Below, in pieces: positions 59,201 through 64,000 of a stretch of 64,000 nucleotides of DNA. Below the pieces are notes generated by a model. That model made no database searches and had not been told where the DNA came from. It worked only from the letters and a program-made list of their open reading frames with translations. The DNA lies in assembly GCF_901000735.1 (NCBI RefSeq), contig NC_081541.1:25565420-25629419 (forward strand), in the 5' to 3' direction. Made by a program: the position numbers and the translations under genes. Origin of the DNA: Corylus avellana. Lineage: Eukaryota > Streptophyta > Magnoliopsida > Fagales > Betulaceae. The number at the start of each line of letters is the position of its first letter. Position 1 is the stretch's first letter.

Positions 59201-62200
59201 GTTAGAAATATTTGCAAGACTCATTTAGATATTTATAAGATTGTTAAAATTAGGTTTTTATATTGAGTATTGTTGAAAAGTTGTCTTGAATGGTTATATG
59301 CCCAAAATGTATTCGTTTCAAAGTAATGAAATGTTAGTAGTGTAAGCATTTTAGTTATTTTCTAACAGTTCATGCCAAATTTTTCCATTCATGTCTTTTT
59401 TTAGGTGCTCCAGTATTTGTGCCACGTTTTTCTTTCTTTCTTTCTTTCTTTTTAAAAAAAAAAGAAAAAAAAAAAATACATTACTATCTTACCTTTGTTT
59501 ATACAAATGAGTACGCTAACGAGATCAGGTATTAACATTCACATATTTTTTAGTACACTTCTTATTTTTGTCAGTGTAATAGAACTAGCTCTTAAAAAAT
59601 TAGTTGATAAGGAGAAAGTTCAATTGCTGAAAGACAAAGATTTACCATATTAGTATTAATATTATTATTTGAGAGAAAGTATTATTCAATGGAGGAAAAG
59701 TGGTATTATTGTTGGGGTATGATAGATTGTGGTTGGTTGGGTTTTTGTGACTCTGTTCATTTTCTATAATAGATTGATCCAGGTTTTTATTTTGATAATT
59801 TTTTTCCTTTATAGTTCCTTTCATTTTAGACTACATCTATGGGAACAAATATTTTTAACACGTTCCAATTTCTAAGGATAAGCTTAATGAATTTTAAAAT
59901 TTATTTGATACGGGGGTTTATGCTGTTAAGTAAAGAATTTTGGTTCAAAATCATTATGACGATTTTTCATTTTTAAGTGAAGAAGATAAAATTGGTTACT
60001 AATAATCTTTTGAATAAATTATAATGAGACCCGCACACATAGTGCAGGTTATAAGCTAGTGAACTATAATGGGTCACATAGAACTTGCAGAACCACTTTC
60101 GCAGGACTATCAATTTCACTTAATGTAACAAATACAGTTTAGCATACCGAAACCCAGCAAGAATGGAAGGACCAGCCAGTACATCTCCACTTGTAGATAC
60201 CATGACAGGATCAACCACTAAAGCTGCCTTCAATAACATCACCAAGTCAATTAAAATTCCGCTATAATGTTTATCTCAAACACACAATTAATTACCGAAA
60301 CTACCATACCTTGTACAGGGAACTCCCTTAGACTTTGATTAAGGACATTGACAATGCCAATAGATGGTAGCATACCAGTTTTCACCTAAGTACATTTCAT
60401 GATTAGGTTAGAATCAATCTGGTAATGTACAAAATCATATTTGAAATTATTCCAATTAAATATGAAGCCAAAAGTCGAGGTATGTTAAGCACAAACCCAA
60501 AGTGACCAACCTTTTGTAATTTATAACAATGTTTGCCACACAACCTACGTCACATTATCCAAAACTTGTTTTGATGACAAGGGAACCCTTCCAAGGCATG
60601 CCCACTTCGTATACCCACCCCTGTCGAGTAAACCCCAAACTCGTGCAAAGCGCCCCCTCCACATGAATCGGGTAAGGTGTGGACCCAAGGAATTGTTTGC
60701 ACTTAAGGGAATTTGAACCTTAGACCTGATGGGGATGCCACCAGACCAAGGCCCTTACCACTTGACAAGGCAAGACACCAATAATAATTATTTAAATCTA
60801 ACATAATAGATAGTTGCATTTCAAAGACATCTTATCCCTTTACTTTTTACAAAAACTGAAGCCAATTTTACATTTGAGACAACCTCTAACCTTTTAATTA
60901 CTAGGTCTAAATAAGCCAAAAAAACCTACTATTGAGGACAGTAGCACTAGGGAAGATCTTAATTTTAGAGAACCTGAGGAAGAGGAATGTTATTGTAGCA
61001 CCCCGCGTAGGAAAATACTAAAGAAAATAAATATTTGAAACCAATAATAATAATAATAATAATAAAGATATGTTATGGTGAAAATAAATGGAGCACGGTG
61101 AGGCTCGTCGGCTATGATCAGAAGAACATTAGTAATTTAGGGTTTAAGAAATTAAAATTTTGGATTTGTGGCATCTTGTTTGAACGAGGAGGGAATTAGT
61201 TCAAGCAAGAACGGAATCTCCACGTGTCAGTGTTGAGATGAAAAGTTGAGGAATCTCATTCAAACATGCCACATGTTCGTTCAAACGAGAATGACATCTC
61301 CACAGGTCATTGCCCTAGTAGGTGAAGATTAACGGCTTGGATTTAACCACGTTCAGGTAGGTGAGATTTAACGCTTAATTTAATGTGAGTGCCATGTGTT
61401 TGTTCAAACAAGATCAAGTTTTCAAGCGTAAACAAAGGACCATCATTTCCTTCGTTTACCTTCATCTAGGCAAAGAGAGAGAGGTCGAAAGAGTTAGAGA
61501 AAGAGAAAAAGAGAGAGGAACTTAGAGAGAGAAAGGAGGAGGTCTTGAAGGAAGCTTTGGGGAGTAAATCCTTAAAGAGGTGAATTTCTACCCGATTTTC
61601 TCCATTTGATTTTTGACTTTATGAGTTATTATTGTTGTGATTTGTGTTAGATGGTGGCTTTGATGCTTTGTTTAGCTATATGTGATTGTTTTAGTGTGAA
61701 GTTTGAAGTAATGATTTGAATATTGTGGTGTTTGAAGTTTAGGGTTTGTGTTGTGTAGAAGTTTTTGACTGTTATAAGTTGATGTTGTGATTATGATAGC
61801 TTAAGGGGAGCTTGGTGTTCTAAGGAGGTAGCTAGGCCCTTCAAAGCAGGAGTGCGGATATTTTCTACCAGACCCATACGTGACTGGGAGGTAGATTTGG
61901 TCTCTTCTTTCTTTGAGTTGTTGTATTCTCTCAAAGGAAGGCAAGGAGGTGAGAAAAGAATATGTTGGATCCCTTCCAAAAGGAGAAAGTTTGAAGTGAA
62001 GTCATATTATCAAGTCTCATCCATTACTACTAGTTTTCCTTTTCCTTAGAAGAGTATTTGGAGAGTTAACGCTCCTTCGAGAGTGTTGTTCTTTGTATGG
62101 ATGGTGGCATTAAGGAAAACCTTAACATAGGATAATCTAAGGAAGAGGAACGTTATAGTGATGGATTGGTGTTGTAAGTGCAAGAAGAGTGGGGAACCCA

Positions 62201-63777
62201 TTGATGCCTTCTTTTTCACTACAAAGTAGCATGAGAATTATGGAATTCACTTTTCAATCTGTTTGGTGTTGATTGGGTTATGCCTAAAAGTGTGAGAGAG
62301 TTGGTGAATTGGAGAGGTCAAGTGGACATTGTAACATTTTGGAAGTTTGGATGTTGGCTCCTTTGTGTTTAATGTGATGTATTTGGAGAGAGCAGAATGG
62401 AAGGAGCTTTGACATTCAAGAGACTTCAGTGGTAAAGCTGAAAAAAAAAAAATTATGTTCAAATTCCTTTACACATGGATAACAGCGCAAAACAAATTGT
62501 TTTTTTTTCTAGTTTTTCAGATTTTTTGAACTTATATTTTTTTATTTCTCCCTAATAAGGAGGTTTCTTTTATATACTTCTTATGTACAACGATTGCACC
62601 CGTCTGCACTTTTCAATGAGACTTGATTACATACAAAAAAAATGAGGCCATCAATCAACCTCGCAATCAAAAGATCAATTAATTGACAACCTAAAAGAAA
62701 ATGAAGCAATATCATCCATAAAGCATCTCTCATCATCCTTGGTACTAAATTTTGAAGATGTTCATGGCATATACCTTTCTATCAGCAAGCAGAACCATGT
62801 GTAATCACATTTGTCTTACATGAATCATACTCATTATTCTGAATATTAATGTTGCCAATTATTATGCAGAATTACAAATCATTCATCATAATTTCAAAAG
62901 AACAACATATGCTTCTTTGTATCCATCCAGCATTAGCATTGCCCCCACTTAATTTAAACTTTAGTTTTTTTCCAAATGATTCAAGATGTGTTCGAAATTC
63001 ACTTTTCAATTCTAAATTACTCACTTTTACTGTGCATGCACATGTACACATGCAAATAGACACCAACACATATGTGCTCCCATTTTAATAAATATTTTTC
63101 TTGACTGAGTAATTCCCATGAGATTGGAATGACACAACTGATAAATCTAGTAGAAAGTAGCATTTATGCTAATCATTAATTCTAACTTACCACATCAACT
63201 TGCATATCAGATAACACAGACTTCAACTGCTCTCCCACAAAATCCTCAGGCACAACATTTACACCCTGACAATTGCAACAAAATTTACAACGAAGAATAT
63301 CAAAACCATATGTAAGTCTGAGAACTGTCATCTCTTGAGAGATATAACATCATAAACCCTACATTTCAGTCACTGAGATATATGAGACAGATACAAGAAA
63401 AAAATTGCAAATCTTTAGTTTTTAGTGTTGTTATGATATATAAACAATTATTCCAAAGAGTTTTCCTGTTAGGCTAAGTTGAATTGAATATCTGTTTTCA
63501 AGGGACCTATATAATAAAACAAATACAATTCCTCTCTCATAAACAAAATGAGCATAACTAATGAAAATCAACAACAAATAGCAACCTGAACCCCAACAGT
63601 GTTCTGTGCAGTGACAGCTGTGATCACAGTGGAACAGTAGACTCCACGTGCAGCACAGGCCTTAATATCGGCCTGGATTCCAGCTCCAGCTCCCGAATCA
63701 GAGCCAGCAACAGTTAACACATGAGGAATTTTCATCTTAGAGTGATCGCTTGTCATTGGAGCTCTATCTTCCTGCAT
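50226..63777 (-). CDS. TH1: Bifunctional HMP-P kinase / thiamine-phosphate synthase (TH1, ThiD-ThiE fusion)
   Basis: Nine minus-strand exons with consistent GT-AG phases: 63586-63777, 63191-63265, 60310-60385, 60148-60223, 57684-57818, 53600-53664, 53373-53500, 52323-52579, 50226-50769. They join in frame to about 515 residues, close to plant TH1. N-terminal ThiD half: [16 protein letters not shown] (25-40), DPVMVSTSG and [12 protein letters not shown], which phosphorylates HMP-P. C-terminal ThiE half: [55 protein letters not shown] and VVAIGGIG, which couples HMP-PP to HET-P to give thiamine phosphate in plastids. The start chosen is the ATG at 63777 (MQEDRAP); the frame is open another 39 codons upstream, without an ATG, to a TAG near 63905, so a transit peptide from an upstream exon is possible. 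No lesion is seen. Introns hold many transposons. Confidence 0.95.
54144..55070. repeat. Tandem duplication in TH1 intron, period about 560 bp
   Basis: 54144-54361 and 54705-54924 share long blocks (AATGCATATCATGAAAGACA, then CTTTGGGCCTAGTAGTCTGA). 54451-54585 and 54941-55070 repeat the following part (TTTAAAAAGAGAACTCTT, GTACACTGATTGTTCA). The copies differ by perhaps 10 percent, so the event is not recent. Confidence 0.8.
55312..56018. mobile_element. MITE-like element in TH1 intron (about 707 bp)
   Basis: GGCTCGTTTGGTAAAGTTTTA at the left resembles the inverted right end, GGGCCTGTTTGATAAAATTTTA. The flanks CAATTTTA and TTATTTTA match at six of eight positions, so hAT is likely but not proven. 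A 66-codon plus frame inside (55455-55655) is unrecognised. Confidence 0.55.
56053..57083. mobile_element. Pack-MULE carrying an SPL gene fragment (1031 bp)
   Basis: Ends GGGAAAAATTCACA and, inverted, GGGAAAAGTACACT, continuing into TGTCAATGTCCCTCC in both arms. The 9-bp duplication AAATATTTA is exact (56044-56052 and 57084-57092), the hallmark of Mutator-like elements. Between the arms lies about 800 bp that matches the 5' end of an SPL gene rather than transposase, so it is a gene-capturing MULE. It sits in TH1 intron 5, opposite in strand to TH1. Confidence 0.88.
56675..56942 (+). pseudogene. SPL1/SPL12-like first-exon fragment captured by the MULE
   Basis: It begins [13 protein letters not shown] at 56675. 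After a one-base shift between about 56715 and 56730 it continues in another frame with [17 protein letters not shown], then DLFIARQLN, and [19 protein letters not shown] up to a stop at 56942. This is the N-terminal region of SQUAMOSA-promoter-binding-like proteins of the SPL1/SPL12 group, before their zinc-binding SBP domain, which is absent. About 450 bp upstream (56190-56674) look like the parent gene's leader. The unshifted frame ends at a TGA at 56771. Confidence 0.85.
58146..60059 (+). mobile_element. Probable non-autonomous Helitron in TH1 intron 4
   Basis: The right end has the Helitron signature: a short GC hairpin (CCGCAC at 60031, GTGCAGG at 60042), then TTATAAG and CTAG at 60056-60059, followed by T. 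There are no inverted repeats or duplication. The left border is placed just after an A at the TA run (58145), before AATAGCCGAGTTCC, and is uncertain. The interior has a CT run (58612-58635), poly-T stretches and two similar segments (about 59060-59160 and 59530-59645). No Rep/helicase. Confidence 0.6.
60597..60780 (-). mobile_element. tRNA-derived SINE in TH1 intron
   Basis: On the minus strand an A-box-like AAGTGGTAAGGGCC is followed about 45 bases on by a B-box-like AGGTTCAAATTCCC, the internal RNA polymerase III promoter of tRNA-derived SINEs. It then runs through TGGGTCCACACC and ends near GGGCATGCCTTGG. The folded cloverleaf is not complete, so it is not a tRNA gene. Confidence 0.65.
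60930..61795. repeat. LINE scrap and LTR-like fragment
   Basis: 60937-60991 matches part of the LINE at 62108-62160 (GAGGAAGAGGAATGTTAT). From 60991 the sequence TGTAGCACCCCGCG looks like the start of a gypsy LTR; AATAAT repeats (61047-61067) and a GA-rich tract (61480-61545) follow. No matching second LTR is visible. Confidence 0.45.
61800..62642 (+). mobile_element. 3' end of an L1-type LINE (ORF2 zf-RVT region)
   Basis: The plus frame reads [17 protein letters not shown] and [10 protein letters not shown], then [35 protein letters not shown] and, in broken frames, CLMWCIWRERN-like sequence. This is the region after the reverse transcriptase of plant L1 elements, with the zinc-binding reverse-transcriptase module. 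The end has the usual TTTTATATACTTCTTATGTAC and a short A tail at 62635-62642. It is 5'-truncated and disrupted by stops. Confidence 0.75.
62647..63190 (-). other. TH1 intron 2 sequence next to exon 2
   Basis: AT-rich intronic sequence. No repeat or gene was recognised. Confidence 0.5.
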
Positions 63778-63894
63778 CTCCACAAAAATTCGTGTTTGGA
63801 AGCTTCGGTAGATTCTTGAATTCGCAAATGGTAAGCTCAAACCCCAATATTGTGGAAACCCCTGTGAAACACCTTGGCATAGGTTTAATGCCAA

Positions 63895-64000
63895 AAAATT
63901 CTAAGGGTCCTTTTGGTTTAGCAATTTCGAAACGTGGGATTTGAAAAATAGCGATTTCAAAACGCAGTTAATGAAAACGCAATTTTTGAAGTAGTAGTTA
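63895..64000. repeat. Probable MITE end directly upstream of TH1 exon 1
   Basis: GGGTCCTTTTGGTTTAGCAA followed by repeated AATTTCGAAACG/ATTTCAAAACGC motifs resembles the ends of the inverted-repeat elements at 23554 and 55312. The partner end is beyond the window. Confidence 0.4.

Noticed and set aside
60597..60780. Possible tRNA gene from A- and B-box motifs
   Set aside because: No complete cloverleaf or CCA-compatible acceptor pairing; better explained as a tRNA-derived SINE.

Overview
The window is nuclear DNA of a eudicot plant, probably a woody species. The evidence is two intron-rich plant genes (an SnRK2 protein kinase and the bifunctional thiamine enzyme TH1), plant-type Ty1-copia, Ty3-gypsy, LINE, hAT, MULE and Helitron elements, and an endogenous caulimovirid-like sequence. 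Species cannot be fixed from the sequence alone. Only about 2.6 kb of the 64 kb is host protein-coding exon; most of the remainder is mobile DNA, much of it nested.

Layout. 1-5330 (minus): decayed endogenous pararetrovirus (leader with tRNA-Met primer site, 30K movement protein, aspartic protease, reverse transcriptase/RNase H, then a second frame running off the left edge). 5430-6740: a second, separate copy of the protease module next to another primer site and a probable LTR. 6930-13255: an inverted-repeat DNA element split by a complete but dead 4.9-kb Ty1-copia element (7570-12491, target duplication AATCT). 13256-16300: repeats and three MITE-like elements, two of them hAT type with exact 8-bp duplications. 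16803-20529: a non-autonomous LTR element containing nested MITEs. 20530-25400: intergenic DNA with MITEs and a 210-bp solo-LTR-like element.

25654-30138 (plus): nine-exon SnRK2 kinase of the SnRK2.4/2.10 type. All splice sites look intact, but exon 6 carries two extra bases inside the activation-segment codons. 30140-32620: intergenic. 32623-41934: a 9.3-kb Ty3-gypsy (Tekay/Del-like) derivative with two full 1.9-kb LTRs, a third LTR broken and inverted, no gag-pol, and a decayed antisense reading frame; one AGTAA duplication brackets the whole structure. 42866-46650: hAT transposase remnant present as two facing copies (a fold-back), itself hit by a 747-bp hAT MITE. 46650-50225: AT-rich intergenic DNA with one Tourist-like MITE.

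50226-63777 (minus): TH1, nine exons spread over 13.5 kb, encoding HMP-P kinase (ThiD) fused to thiamine-phosphate synthase (ThiE). Its introns hold a tandem duplication, a Pack-MULE carrying a broken SPL1/SPL12-like first exon, a probable Helitron, a tRNA-derived SINE, an LTR fragment and a LINE 3' end. The two host genes are unrelated in function (osmotic-stress signalling and vitamin B1 synthesis) and are separated by about 20 kb of transposons. The most notable observations are the SnRK2 frameshift, the Pack-MULE, the rearranged three-LTR element with an antisense frame, and the hAT fold-back.
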